Counted from the first letter of the stretch, positions 45,181 to 54,686 are shown. The stretch is DNA of 64,000 nt from Idiomarina abyssalis (GCF_900116625.1 NZ_FPBE01000005.1:113729-177728); one strand, 5' to 3'. The notes: generated from the letters alone by a model not told the origin. Numbers and translations: made by a program.

Positions 45181-46063
45181 AAACCTGAACCAGTAAATCC
45201 CTAATCCAAATATTCAGAGGGTCCTGCGATGAGCGCTGGTGCCACACGGCGATCACGTCGAATCCGGGGATCTCGGCATTCAGCTCAATCGGCCGCAACG
45301 AGTCGTCGGGCAGCAATCGCGACGGGATGAAGCCGACAAGGTCAGTCTCAGAAATCGTTGCTTTGGCCGCCGTGAAAGTTGGTACCGAGAGCATGGCTTG
45401 CCGTGGGTGCCCCTGGTCTTCAAACCAGCGATGGACGGCACCGGTAAAGTCTCCCCGCGAAGGCGACACCACTACCTGGGGCATGTCAGCGATCTCGGCA
45501 ACCGACATAGTGCTGCGAACTGCCTCATTGGCCTTCCCTGCCACACAGACATAGCGCTCCGAATACAGGGTTAACGACGGATAACTCGGTGGCGCAAACT
45601 TCGGATTGGTCAACACCAGATCCACGGTGCCATCAAGCAGGTCATTTGCCATCTCATCCAGCTCAAGTTTTTTCACCGCCAGCCTCAGACCCGGCGCTTC
45701 CCTTCTCAGGCGCTGCATCAGAAAAGGCAGGATGGTTTTCTGCTCCAGATCGGTGGAGCTGATGGTAATGGTCCGCGTCGTTGTTGCGGGATTGAACTCA
45801 TCCTGCTCCAGCAACTCGCCAACGGCATTCAGGATGAGATCCAGCTTCGGCCCCAACGTTCGGGCATACGCCGTCGGAGTAACGCCTTTGCCGCTGCGGA
45901 TAAACAGGCGATCATTGAAGGTGGCGCGGAGCTTTTTCAGCTGGTCACTGACCGCCTGCTGGGTCACCCCGAGTTGATCCGCCACACGGGACAGGTTGCC
46001 TTCGCGAAGCAGGCACTGAAGCGTTCGTAACTGTTTAAGGTCTACCCGGTTTAAAGCGTTCAC
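45173..46063 (-). CDS. LysR-family regulator
   Basis: 296 residues, full length for the family. The N-terminal winged helix-turn-helix reads LKQLRTLQCLLREGNLSRVA and TQQAVSDQLKKLRATFNDRLF; a periplasmic-binding-like effector domain follows from about residue 95. The start is GTG 46063 after AGAGG. It is divergent from the CmcJ/NvfI-type gene (97-base gap), its most likely target. The 3' end touches recombinase debris but is not damaged. Confidence 0.9.
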   Translation of the reverse strand: MNALNRVDLKQLRTLQCLLREGNLSRVADQLGVTQQAVSDQLKKLRATFNDRLFIRSGKGVTPTAYARTLGPKLDLILNAVGELLEQDEFNPATTTRTITISSTDLEQKTILPFLMQRLRREAPGLRLAVKKLELDEMANDLLDGTVDLVLTNPKFAPPSYPSLTLYSERYVCVAGKANEAVRSTMSVAEIADMPQVVVSPSRGDFTGAVHRWFEDQGHPRQAMLSVPTFTAAKATISETDLVGFIPSRLLPDDSLRPIELNAEIPGFDVIAVWHQRSSQDPLNIWIRDLLVQVSR

Positions 46064-46160
46064 TTGTACCTCTTACATCAAATTCTTGTTTCAAATCCTA
46101 TCGGCTACTCCCTAAGCTGGCAAGCCAATAATCCAGCAACCCTACCCGCGAGGAGGAGCC

Positions 46161-46943
46161 ATGTTCAGCATCAACTACGTCCAGCCCGTTGGCGACCTGG
46201 AGTACGACCAGCGATACAAGGGTCCAGGAGCCTCCGAGCTCACTCAATCCGTCGACACCCGACACATTGACGTCACAGACATTCGCAACCAAGCCAACGA
46301 CTTCAACCTGGACGACCAGGGCTTCGAGGCGGTCCGGGTCGCCTTTGATTTTGACGACTACCAGAATGACGACGCCATTCGCGAACATTTGTATCCGCAG
46401 GTGATCGAGTACCTCCGTGACCGACTCAAGGCCAGCGAAGTGCTGATCTTTGATCACACTTATCGGTCAACCAGTCGTCAGGACCAAACCATCCATAACC
46501 GGGCGCCAGTGAAGACTGTTCACAACGACTACACCGAGAAGTCTGCGCTCCACCGCATGCTGGAAGAGACCGAACAACGACCAGAGCTTCGCGACCGCCC
46601 CTACCGGTTGGTGAACCTGTGGATGCCTGTCGGCCACCGTGTCGAGGAATCCCCATTGGCTGTTCTGGACATCAACACCGTGGCTGCGGATGACTTTCAT
46701 CGCATCAAACTGGTGTACCCCGATCGCATCGGTGAGATAGCCGGGATCTCCTACAACCCGGATCATCGCTGGTACTACCTGTCAGACATGGAACCCGGCG
46801 AGGCCCTGCTGCTGAAAGTCTTCGATTCACGTTACCCCGAGGGCATATTTGGCACCCCACACACCGCGGCCGACCCCGTGAACACACCGGACAACGCCCG
46901 CAACAGAAACAGCCTGGAAGTGCGAGTCATCGCCTTTAGTTGA
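46161..46943 (+). CDS. CmcJ/NvfI-family oxygenase-like protein
   Basis: 260 residues. It resembles CmcJ of cephamycin biosynthesis and fungal NvfI-like proteins: SEVLIFDHTYRSTSRQ, PVKTVHNDYTEKSALHR, RPYRLVNLWMPVG and a downstream YLSDMEPGEALLLKVFDS. The His-x-Asp of VHNDYT and a later His could be iron ligands of a 2-oxoglutarate-oxygenase fold. The native substrate in Gram-negative bacteria is unknown. A broken aldehyde dehydrogenase gene starts eight bases downstream, so it lost its probable pathway partner. Confidence 0.82.
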   Translation: MFSINYVQPVGDLEYDQRYKGPGASELTQSVDTRHIDVTDIRNQANDFNLDDQGFEAVRVAFDFDDYQNDDAIREHLYPQVIEYLRDRLKASEVLIFDHTYRSTSRQDQTIHNRAPVKTVHNDYTEKSALHRMLEETEQRPELRDRPYRLVNLWMPVGHRVEESPLAVLDINTVAADDFHRIKLVYPDRIGEIAGISYNPDHRWYYLSDMEPGEALLLKVFDSRYPEGIFGTPHTAADPVNTPDNARNRNSLEVRVIAFS

Positions 46944-46950
46944 GGAAGCC

Positions 46951-47398
46951 ATGAGCGAATTTCTTGTGTCATTGAATCCGTTGAATCAGGAGCCGGTCGG
47001 ACAGGTGCCAATCACCTCCCGGTCCGAGCTGACAGAAATTGTGGGCCGGAGTCGGATCGCGCAGGCGAACTGGGGCCGGTTATCGCTAGAAGAGCGTGCA
47101 ACCCGCCTGAGGGATGCTTACCATGCGCCGGCGTCTGCCCAGAATCAACTCGCCCGATTGATCACCCTGGAACTATCCACTGGCCATGGCCAACAACTTG
47201 CTGCTCCCTGCCCTGATGGCGGGCAACAGCGTCATTCTGAAACCCTCAGAACACACGCCGCTGGTTGCAGATCTGTTCGTTCGCGCACTACAGCACCATC
47301 TGCCCGAGCATCTGATTCAAATTGCCCACGGCCATCACCCCCTGCACTGCTTGCACAGTTCAGCGGAGATCACTTCGGGCACTAGACCTGCTGTTTGA
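46951..47398 (+). pseudogene. Aldehyde dehydrogenase remnant
   Basis: Begins like a normal succinate-semialdehyde-type dehydrogenase (MSEFLVSLNPLNQEPVGQV, QANWGRLSLEERATRLRDAY, then ARLITLEL). It jumps after an internal deletion with frameshift to NYPLAMANNLLLPALMAGNS and VILKPSEHTPLVADLFVRAL. The cofactor and catalytic Glu and Cys regions are gone. Positioned directly after the CmcJ-type gene as a former operon partner. Confidence 0.82.
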
Positions 47399-47419
47399 AC
47401 GCTAGCCGCGGGCGTGGTG

Positions 47420-47435
47420 GTCACCAAATGGTGAC
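47420..47435. repeat. Perfect 16-nt palindrome
   Basis: GTCACCAAATGGTGAC wait-free palindrome in the sense GTCACCA-AA-TGGTGAC, a seven-base inverted pair around two A residues, in the gap after the aldehyde dehydrogenase relic. Could be an orphan operator; no gene starts close by. Confidence 0.35.
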
Positions 47436-47587
47436 TAGTTTCAAACATTCGCGTCGTCCCGATAATGAAAGAGAGCTCCGTTAATCCTTAATCACCAAAG
47501 AATGCGAGATGCCAGTCAAACATCGGAATCACCCATTGTGGCGGAATATGATCCAGGAACAACGCGAGGCAAATATTTTCAGCTGGA

Positions 47588-48166
47588 TCACCTCTGAAGC
47601 GATCGCCATGCGGATTCCGCGAATTCTTCCCGATAATCCCGAGGCGAAGTCTGTACCCGGCCAGCCAGCCAGGCTTTGCAGTAATTTTCCGACGGGCCGA
47701 CGATCAGAGAGATTACGATCTCGAACGGCTGAACAATGCTGTTACTTTCGTTACCGAAGCCAAGCAACTTTGCTTTGAGTTCCCGGAAGCCTTTCGCATT
47801 CCTATCTTTCAGCTCCTCCTGAAATGGTCCTTTAGCGACTGCTGATCGCGCCTGATACAGGAACCTTGCCCATTCGGGATTGGCGACAACCCAGTCGAGA
47901 TAACTACAGATAACTGAATACACAGCCTCGCGAAGGCTGTTGGTGTTGGCTAACTCCCGGTCCAGATGTTGTCGCTGATCATCCTGAGCTGCAAAAAAGA
48001 GTGCGCTTAAAATACCCTCCTTGTTGCCAAAGTGGTGATAGATCGCCCCTACACTCGTTTCGCAGCCGGCTTTGATGACTTCGATCGTGGTGGCCTGCTG
48101 CCCAACGCCCAGATAAAAAAACATTTTTTGGAACCAGGCAGTTTTGGCTTGAAAGAAATCGGCCAC
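47588..48166 (-). CDS. TetR-family regulator with atypical N-terminus
   Basis: 192 residues. The recognition part is normal (QATTIEVIKAGCETSVGAIYHHFGNKEG in pieces: TSVGAIYHHFGNKEGILSA), and the C-terminal half is helical with LDWVVANPEWARFLYQARSA. The first helix before it (MADFFQAKTAWFQKMFFYLG) does not look like the usual AALELFAEKG helix, so a small frameshift may have altered the DNA-binding domain. It lies next to an MDR reductase gene on the same strand, which is upstream of it. Activity is doubtful. Confidence 0.68.
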   Translation of the reverse strand: MADFFQAKTAWFQKMFFYLGVGQQATTIEVIKAGCETSVGAIYHHFGNKEGILSALFFAAQDDQRQHLDRELANTNSLREAVYSVICSYLDWVVANPEWARFLYQARSAVAKGPFQEELKDRNAKGFRELKAKLLGFGNESNSIVQPFEIVISLIVGPSENYCKAWLAGRVQTSPRDYREEFAESAWRSLQR

Positions 48167-48321
48167 AGCGACCTGCTACGCAGCCGATGCAAAGCCTGCT
48201 GGCCGCATATTCTGGAAGGCTTGGAGTCCAACGGCTGAAGCAATGGGGCAACTTGATCGTTTGCCGGGTTCTTTAAGAGTGACTCTTCTTAGGAATGTCC
48301 GCAGTAACGGGGTAGAAGCCG

Positions 48322-49362
48322 TCAGGCAAAACCCTCCAGCACAATCTTGCCAACGGCGGTTCCTGATTCCAGTTCGGCGTGTGCGGCACGTAGATTCTCG
48401 GCGTTGATCGCTCCGAGGTACTTACCTGCAGTTGTGCGGATGAAGCCTTGATCTACAAGCCGTGAGACCTCATTCAACAAGTCGTGCTGAACCTGCATAT
48501 CATCCGCCTGGTGCATTGAGCGGGCGAACATGAATTCAATGTGTAATGATAGACTCTTCGGCTTGATCTTCATTACGTCCAGACTTGCAGGATCGTCGAT
48601 CATGGCAATCTTTCCAAACGGCTTAAGCACCGCCACATAATCGTCGAAGTATTGATCTGTGGCGTTAAGACTGGCCACATGGGTTACAGAACCAATTTTG
48701 CCGGCAGACACCAGTGTTTCGATCTGGGGCTGCAAGGGTTCACGGTGATTCAAAACAAAATCCGCACCCAATGATTCAACCCAGGCCTTCGATTCCGGGC
48801 GAGATGCCGTAGCGAGTACTTTTGCGCCTGTCAGCTGTTTGATCAATTGAACTAGAATTGAACCCACGCCTCCTGCGGCGCCAATCACAAGTACCACATC
48901 GTCGCTTGGAGTGATGGACCCAGCCAACTGTCGCTCAAGTTGCAGGTGGTCAAACAGCATTTCCCATGCTGTTATCGTGGTCAGGGGCAACGCCGCAGCA
49001 TCGGCGTCGGACAGGCTGGCAGGCTTCCGACCAACCAGACGCTCATCGACAACCTGGTATTCAGCGTTGCTACCCTGACGGGTAACGTCACCGGCATAAA
49101 ATACGGTGTCACCTTCTTTGAAGAGTGAAGCGCCCTCGCCTATTGCCACTACCTCTCCAACGGCATCCCATCCAAGTACTTTGATCTGGCCTGGTTCGGG
49201 CTCTGCCTGCTGGCGTACCTTGAAGTCAACGGGGTTCACGGCGATGGCTTTGACTCTGACCAACAGGTCCCGGCCTTTTGCGACGGGACGTTCCATCTCA
49301 ACATTTTGCAGCGCATCAGGGTTTTCGATAGGAAGAGATTCCCGATATCCAACAGCTTTCAT
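48322..49362 (-). CDS. Zinc-type-alcohol-dehydrogenase-like NADPH:quinone reductase
   Basis: About 346 residues of the medium-chain reductase superfamily. The GroES-like half shows NPVDFKVRQQAEPEPGQIKVLGWDAVGEVV in part (VLGWDAVGEV), and the Rossmann half VLVIGAAGGVGSILVQLIKQL. The subgroup resembles TIGR02817-type proteins, which lack catalytic zinc. The ATG at 49362 follows GGAGACAG; the in-frame codon at 49377 overlaps that site. Likely reduces quinones or alpha,beta-unsaturated carbonyls. Confidence 0.9.
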   Translation of the reverse strand: MKAVGYRESLPIENPDALQNVEMERPVAKGRDLLVRVKAIAVNPVDFKVRQQAEPEPGQIKVLGWDAVGEVVAIGEGASLFKEGDTVFYAGDVTRQGSNAEYQVVDERLVGRKPASLSDADAAALPLTTITAWEMLFDHLQLERQLAGSITPSDDVVLVIGAAGGVGSILVQLIKQLTGAKVLATASRPESKAWVESLGADFVLNHREPLQPQIETLVSAGKIGSVTHVASLNATDQYFDDYVAVLKPFGKIAMIDDPASLDVMKIKPKSLSLHIEFMFARSMHQADDMQVQHDLLNEVSRLVDQGFIRTTAGKYLGAINAENLRAAHAELESGTAVGKIVLEGFA

Positions 49363-49453
49363 TATCTGTCTCCGCAATGATTTTCGAGTAGCGCGCAGTA
49401 TAGTCGCCGTTTACACTCGGGTAAAGACGACTGACACACAGCGGGTGCGTTCA

Positions 49454-49726
49454 GTGAATGACATTGGGTATGCCGTCTACCAGCAGGGTGGATACGTTGC
49501 CGCCGTGTGCCATGGTCCGGCAGCTCTGCTCAACATCCGCGACAACAACGGCAACCTGATCATCGACGGCAAACAGGTCGCAGGATTCAGTAACGCCGAG
49601 GAAGAAGCCGCCGGGCTTACCGGTGTGGTTCCGTATCTTCTACAGGACGAACTCGTGAAAAGCGGAGCCGATGAACAGCCTGTCGCATCAGTCAGGATGA
49701 TGATTGATATATCTCGTCCGAATTAG
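49454..49726 (+). pseudogene. DJ-1/PfpI (Hsp31-like) remnant
   Basis: Encodes YQQGGYVAAVCHGPAALLN with the nucleophile Cys, IIDGKQVAGFSNAEEEAAGL and VPYLLQDELVKSGA, typical of Hsp31-type glyoxalase/deglycase proteins. The N-terminal half is missing and the C-terminal end (normally TGQNPASS) is replaced by unrelated residues. A broken carbonyl-detoxification gene next to two intact ones. Confidence 0.75.
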
Positions 49727-49788
49727 TCCGCCCGGCCAACGGGCGGATATACTATCAGCTCTCGTACACAAAATTTCCCGAGGATGCT

Positions 49789-50865
49789 ATGAACACACTT
49801 TTTACTCCCCTGAAAATGGGCGCCAGTGAATTGGCCAATCGGGTCTTCATGGCCCCCCTCACCCGCGTCCGTGCCGACGCTGATCACGTTCCCACGGATA
49901 TGATGGTTGAGTATTACGCCCAGCGTGCCTCTGCCGGCCTGATCATCACTGAAGCGACCATGGCTATTGAAGGCAATTCGGCCTTCTGGCGCGAGCCCGG
50001 TATCTATTCCGAGGCGCAAGTTGAAGGCTGGAAGAAAGTCACTGATGCGGTACACGCCAAAGGTGGCAAGATTTATCTGCAAATCTTTCACGGTGGCCGC
50101 GCCTGCCACCCGGTGTTAAACAATGGCAAGGATCCGGTAGCGCCCAGCGCCATTGCCATCACCAGCGATGAAGTGCACACACCGGAAGGTAAGAAGTCCT
50201 ACACGGTTCCCCGCGCACTGGCCGACAGCGAAATCCCGGCCATCATCGACGGTTTCCGCACCGCCGCCGAGAATGCCAAGCGCGCCGGCTTTGACGGTGT
50301 TGAGGTTCATGGCGCCAACGGCTATCTGCTGGATCAGTTCCTGCGTGATAGCTCCAACCATCGAGAAGGCCCCTACGGTGGCCCGATCGAAAATCGCGCC
50401 CGACTTCTGCTGGAGGTGATTGAAGCCGTATCCGGAGTGTTCGGTTCCAAGAACGTCGGTGTTCGACTGAGCCCCCTCAACAGCTTCCAGAGCATGAAAG
50501 ACAGTGATCCGGTCGGTCTGGTTACCTGGCTCGCCAAGCGCCTGAACGACTACGGCCTGGCCTTTGTTCATTTGATGCGCAGCGACTTTTTCGGGGAACA
50601 GCAAGCGGACGTCATTACTCCGGTCCGCGAACACTTCAAGGGCAAGTTGATCCTCAACATGGGCTACACCGGTGAAGAAGCAGAACAAGCCATCGAATCC
50701 GGACTGGCCGACGCTGTCGCCTTTGGCGTGCCCTTCATTGCCAACCCGGACCTCCCGGAGCGCCTGAAGCTTGGCGCCGAGCTCAACGAAGCAGATCCGG
50801 CGACTTTTTACTCCCAGGGTGCGGAAGGGTATATTGACTACCCTTACCTTGAAAGAGTTAGCTGA
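49789..50865 (+). CDS. nemA: Old Yellow Enzyme-family alkene/N-ethylmaleimide reductase
   Basis: 358-residue FMN-dependent TIM-barrel reductase. Family motifs are complete: NRVFMAPLTRVRAD, LQIFHGGRACHP, GFDGVEVHGANGYLLDQFLRD, SSNHREGPYGG and GVRLSPLNSF. The HGAN dyad binds the substrate carbonyl or nitro group. It reduces electrophilic alkenes, nitroesters and maleimides using NADPH. A terminator follows, and the LysR gene beyond is convergent. The nemA name reflects family, not proven orthology. Confidence 0.94.
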   Translation: MNTLFTPLKMGASELANRVFMAPLTRVRADADHVPTDMMVEYYAQRASAGLIITEATMAIEGNSAFWREPGIYSEAQVEGWKKVTDAVHAKGGKIYLQIFHGGRACHPVLNNGKDPVAPSAIAITSDEVHTPEGKKSYTVPRALADSEIPAIIDGFRTAAENAKRAGFDGVEVHGANGYLLDQFLRDSSNHREGPYGGPIENRARLLLEVIEAVSGVFGSKNVGVRLSPLNSFQSMKDSDPVGLVTWLAKRLNDYGLAFVHLMRSDFFGEQQADVITPVREHFKGKLILNMGYTGEEAEQAIESGLADAVAFGVPFIANPDLPERLKLGAELNEADPATFYSQGAEGYIDYPYLERVS

Positions 50866-50877
50866 AGCATAATGTCG

Positions 50878-50903
50878 AAAGGGGGCTGTTAGCCCCCTTT
50901 TTC
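50878..50903. terminator. Rho-independent terminator (bidirectional)
   Basis: AAAGGGGGCT and AGCCCCCTTT pair around a GTT loop, followed by a T-run on the plus strand, between convergent nemA and LysR genes. Confidence 0.9.
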
Positions 50904-50926
50904 GTTGCGGCGACTTCTCTGGCCGG

Positions 50927-51874
50927 TTAGACCGCTTTCAGGTGCCGCCCGCAGGGCGAGGTGGTCATGATTTCGTGCCAGCGATCCCGCAGCAGGCGCT
51001 CGAGGTGGTCCCGAATCCAGATAATGCCGGGATCCCGGTCATGGCGGGCGTGCCAGACCAGGTACATGCTGGTGGGATCAACCTCAAAGGGCAGCTCTCC
51101 CATCCAGAGCCCGTTCACAAAACCGCAGTCCTGACTGATGAGTTCCGGCACCGCCGCAATCAGGTTTGTCTCCCGAAGCACCTGCGGCACGATGGAGAAA
51201 TGATTGACGGTGGCGGCAATCCGGCGGCTTTGCCCCTTCTGGTCCAGGTAGCTGTCCACGAAACCATGGGCGTCGCCCGACATGGACACAAGCAAATGCC
51301 GGGCCTCCAGGAATTCCTCCATGGTGATCGGCTTACCCGCCAGCGGATGTCCTTCGCGCATCGCCAGCACGTAGCCACCCTCAAACAACCAGGTGCTCCG
51401 CAGGCTGTGGTCGTGCTGGTTCAGAACGCCAACCGCCAGGTCCACGTGGGCTTCGCGCAGATCGTCGTAGGTGCCATCGAGCGTGTACGGGACCGCGTGC
51501 AGATCGACACCGGGCGCCTCCCGCTCCAGCAATTCGATTAACTGGCGCCAGACCATCTCAACGATCACGTCGGTAGCGGCGATGCGAAATTTCCTTTTGG
51601 AATTAGCGGGGTCGAACTGAGTGGCTGAAACCGTGTTGGTTAGCGCGTACATGGGCCCGCCTACCTGGTCCCAGAGGCTCAAGGCATAAGACGTTGGCTC
51701 GATGTTACGACCTTTGCGGACAAACAGCGGGTCGCTCCAGATCTGGCGCATCCGGGAAATTGCGTTGGATACCGCCGGCTGGGTCATGGCCAGACGCTCG
51801 GCGGCTCGGGTCACCGAGCGCTCGGTCATGATGGCGTCGAAAATATAGAGGAGTTGCAGCTCCTGGGTTTTCAT
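50927..51874 (-). CDS. LysR-family regulator
   Basis: About 315 residues. The N-terminal helix-turn-helix is in LLYIFDAIMTERSVTRAAER and AMTQPAVSNAISRMR, and DPLFVRKGRNIEPT follows. A full effector-binding domain comes after it. The ATG at 51874 (MKTQELQLLY) follows AGGTACC; the upstream in-frame codon adds eight non-conserved residues. Convergent with the Old Yellow Enzyme gene; its target is not obvious. Confidence 0.9.
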   Translation of the reverse strand: MKTQELQLLYIFDAIMTERSVTRAAERLAMTQPAVSNAISRMRQIWSDPLFVRKGRNIEPTSYALSLWDQVGGPMYALTNTVSATQFDPANSKRKFRIAATDVIVEMVWRQLIELLEREAPGVDLHAVPYTLDGTYDDLREAHVDLAVGVLNQHDHSLRSTWLFEGGYVLAMREGHPLAGKPITMEEFLEARHLLVSMSGDAHGFVDSYLDQKGQSRRIAATVNHFSIVPQVLRETNLIAAVPELISQDCGFVNGLWMGELPFEVDPTSMYLVWHARHDRDPGIIWIRDHLERLLRDRWHEIMTTSPCGRHLKAV

Positions 51875-51994
51875 CGTGGGGTACCTGAATGATGGCAATG
51901 GACCCGGATAAGTCTAACCAGCATTGGCGGGCAGCGCAACCGGCACACAAAAACACCCTCCCATAACAAGAGGGTGTTGATTCGAGCCGGTGAA

Positions 51995-52318
51995 TTACAG
52001 GTTGCCTTTGACGAAGGCCCGCAACTGGCCCAAGGTGCCGGCACCGGTCTGCCGGGCCACCACGCCGCCCTCGCGGAACAGCGCCAGGGTCGGAATGCTG
52101 CGGATTCCCATGCGAGCCGCCGTTTCCGGGCTGTCATCCACGTTGACCTTGGCCACTACCAGGTCATCGCCCAGTTCGTCGGCGATTTCATCAAGCATGG
52201 GGCCAACGGTCTTGCAGGGGCCGCACCAGGGTGCCCAGAAATCGACCAGGACCGGCTTGTCGTTACGACCAACGGCCGCATCAAAGTTGCTGTCGTTTAC
52301 TTCAACGATGTTGCTCAT
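51995..52318 (-). CDS. Thioredoxin
   Basis: 107 residues with the complete redox site WCGPC in VLVDFWAPWCGPCKTVGPML, the cis-Pro segment IRSIPTLALFREG and the terminal GQLRAFVKGNL. The ATG at 52318 has GGAGAAACGAT ahead; the open frame upstream is unrelated. It is probably a second, island-borne thioredoxin rather than the housekeeping trxA, which usually lies beside rho. Confidence 0.93.
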   Translation of the reverse strand: MSNIVEVNDSNFDAAVGRNDKPVLVDFWAPWCGPCKTVGPMLDEIADELGDDLVVAKVNVDDSPETAARMGIRSIPTLALFREGGVVARQTGAGTLGQLRAFVKGNL

Positions 52319-52430
52319 ATCGTTTCTCCGTTTCCAGTAATGCCTGAGCCTAACCATGCGCCCTGCTCTTGCTGAAAACCAATTGTTCAGCGGTATACAT
52401 GGTATTTCCCAGGGTGATGTACACCGGTTG

Positions 52431-53153
52431 TCAGTGACTGCCAAAGCGCTTGCTCAGCTCCATGTTGTCCCAGAGGGTGTGGGTGTAACCGGCCCAGACT
52501 TCCGCTAGCAGCACATTCAGATCATTGGCACTGAGTTCGTGATCAGAATCCCGGAACTGACCCTGCAGAAAAGCGTTGTAGGCCCTGGCCTTCACCGACA
52601 GGCCACCCCAGAAGTAGTTCTCCCGACCGCCGACCGCGGAGACGCTGGGCGCCCGCTCACCGTAGGCCATCAATTCCGGGTTGAAGCGGTTATCCGGCGA
52701 CGAAATCAGCCCTCCCCGGAACACCAGGGCGGCGCCAAATTCAGTGAGGTATCCGACGCTCCCAAAGTAGGTCACCTTGAACTTGCTGCCCGGCTCACTG
52801 CCATCCAGGTACTGGTGGTAGGCCGCGGAGTACCGCAAGGTAGGCTCGCCCCCTTCGGAGATATGGTGATCCCAGCCTTCGGGCTTGTCACTGCCGGTGG
52901 CCTTGTGAATCGCATTCTGACTGTGCTCAAACAGGTCTAAGCCCAGGGCACCAACGGTCAGCGAGGTGGTCCATCCCGAGGTGCCACCGGCTGACTGATA
53001 ACTGCGGCTCGTGGACAGATACACCAGGCTGCTGTACGGTCGGTCGCTCCTGTCGATACCTTGCTCCGTAATCTCCTCTGGGGTAAAGCCGTAGGCACCG
53101 AACTCCACTGAGGTGTTCTCAGGCTGGCCCGGCACCACAAAACGCTTCGTCAA
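52431..53153 (-). CDS. LpxR/DUF2219-like outer-membrane protein, N-terminally truncated
   Basis: 240 residues matching the lipid A 3'-O-deacylase LpxR family: DRPYSSLVYLSTSRS, SLTVGALGLDLFEHSQNAIHK in part, GWDHHISEGGEPTLRY, and beta-barrel strands to the end. LpxR proteins are about 320 residues with a signal peptide. Here the signal and first strands are missing, and a 28-nt motif shared with another broken gene (60047-60074) lies 16 bases upstream. The catalytic Asn/Asp of the missing part cannot be assessed. Most likely non-functional. Confidence 0.72.
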   Translation of the reverse strand: MTKRFVVPGQPENTSVEFGAYGFTPEEITEQGIDRSDRPYSSLVYLSTSRSYQSAGGTSGWTTSLTVGALGLDLFEHSQNAIHKATGSDKPEGWDHHISEGGEPTLRYSAAYHQYLDGSEPGSKFKVTYFGSVGYLTEFGAALVFRGGLISSPDNRFNPELMAYGERAPSVSAVGGRENYFWGGLSVKARAYNAFLQGQFRDSDHELSANDLNVLLAEVWAGYTHTLWDNMELSKRFGSH

Positions 53154-53168
53154 CTTGCTTCTACCAAG

Positions 53169-53196
53169 GTGTTCGGTTTAAATGGGGGCTACTACA
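53169..53196. repeat. 28-nt motif shared with 60047-60074 (possible insertion-sequence end)
   Basis: Reads GTGTTCGGTTTAAATGGGGG and on to CTACTACA. The reverse complement of 60047-60074 matches at 27 of 28 positions. TG/CA tips suggest an IS3-family terminal repeat. It marks the broken 5' end of the LpxR-like gene. Confidence 0.65.
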
Positions 53197-53358
53197 GATG
53201 TTCATGGGCCCGAAGATGTCCGCGCTGGACATAGTGGTGAAGTAAAGCAGGTCTGATCTGTCCCCGGTTTCGAAACGGGAGATGAAATGCGGCCTTTGGT
53301 CTAAGGTTACAAGAACGAATATCTAATTATCACCCGACGGACATAACTGGCGGCTCTA

Positions 53359-54553
53359 ATGACTGACTACTTTATTCAGGCGTTTATTTACCTGGTGGCG
53401 GCGGTAATCGCGGTGCCGTTGGCCAAGCGGTTCGGGCTGGCTGGGTTCGGTACTCGGTTACCTGGTGGCCGGTGTGGTGCTGGCCAACAGCGAATTTCGG
53501 CACGAACTGGAAGCCAATATCGAGCCGTTCAAAGGGCTGCTGCTGGGGCTGTTCTTCATTACCGTGGGCGCGGGAATCAATTTCGGCGTTCTGGCGGAGT
53601 CCTGGGATATCGTCCTGCTTCTCGCCCTGGCGGTGATCATCGGCAAGGCCCTGATTCTGGTTGGTCTGGCCCTCGCCTTCCGCATCCGCAGCAGTGATGG
53701 CTGGCTGTTCACCCTCGGACTCGCCCAGGCCGGTGAATTCGGGTTTGTGCTGCTGACCTACAGCACCCAGAACCGTGTGATCCCGGCGGACACCGCGCAG
53801 TCACTGGTCGTGGCCCTGTCCATGTTCCTGACGCCGCTGTTGTTCATTGTCTATGACCGGGTGGTGCTGCCGCGCTATCAGAAGGCCTCCAATGAAGAAG
53901 CGGAGCCGGATGAGATAGAAGAGCAGGCGCCGGTGATCGTGGCAGGGGTCGGCCGCTTTGGGCAGATCGTCTGCCGGTTGCTTCGCGCCAACAACATTCC
54001 GAGCGTTGCCCTGGACCAGATCGAAAACCTGCGCCGAATCCAACTGAAAAGTTACTTTGGCGACGCCACCCGCATCCAGCTACTGGAAACGGCCGGCATT
54101 GCCGAGGCACGCCTGCTCGTTGTGGCCATTGATGACTGCAACCGGGCCGTTAATCTGGTGCGTCATGTCAAACAGCTTTACCCGGAGGTCTGGGTACTGG
54201 CCCGCGCCTTCGACCGCGGCCACAGCTACGAACTGCGCGAAGCCGGCGCCGACGACGTGGTAAGCGAAACCTACTACTCCGCCCTGGCACTCGGCGGCGA
54301 TGCCCTCACCGCCATGGGCGTCCAGCCAGAACGCGCTCGCCGGATGATCCAGTCCTTCGTTGCCAGCGAAAAAGCCAACGAAGACCAACTGTTCAACGCC
54401 TGGCGCAACATCGAGGAAGGCATCCACTTCAGCCCGCGCTACGCGCAGTTGTTCATGAAGCTGGAAGAATCACTGGGGCACGCCATGCGGGAGGACGAAC
54501 GGCTAACTGAGGACGAAGCGCCGACGTGGACAGCGCCGACGGACAATCACTGA
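53359..54553 (+). pseudogene. Kef/CPA2-type K+/H+ antiporter, internally deleted and frameshifted
   Basis: Starts MTDYFIQAFIYLVAAVIAVP, shifts frame near 53440, then reads SVLGYLVAGVVLANSEFRHE. In intact KefB/KefC, GYLxAG lies in helix 2 and AGVLLAESEYRHELE about 220 residues later; here the two are fused. The last helices (GLFFITVGAGINFG, GLAQAGEFGFVLL), the RCK/TrkA_N domain (VIVAGVGRFGQIVCRLL) and the tail remain. The transport core is lost, so it cannot function as an antiporter. From about 53465 to the end the frame is open and could yield a soluble-RCK-containing fragment. Confidence 0.85.
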
Positions 54554-54686
54554 TCACGAAAACAAAAAGGCCGGCTTGATGAATACTTCCGAAAAGAATG
54601 TGGTTCTACGGCTTAATGAGCATAAGAAGAGCGCATCAAATCCCTGACGGCTATCTGTCAAATTGCATGGGCGTAGCCATGTTCCA

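Noticed and set aside
47420..47435. Palindrome GTCACCAAATGGTGAC as a proven TetR operator
   Set aside because: It is a perfect palindrome, but the nearest gene starts are hundreds of bases away, so no regulator or target can be assigned.
49106..49726. A 206-codon frame that joins antisense MDR sequence to the DJ-1 fragment
   Set aside because: Its first half is only the reverse of the MDR gene; only the part from about 49454 has DJ-1 similarity.
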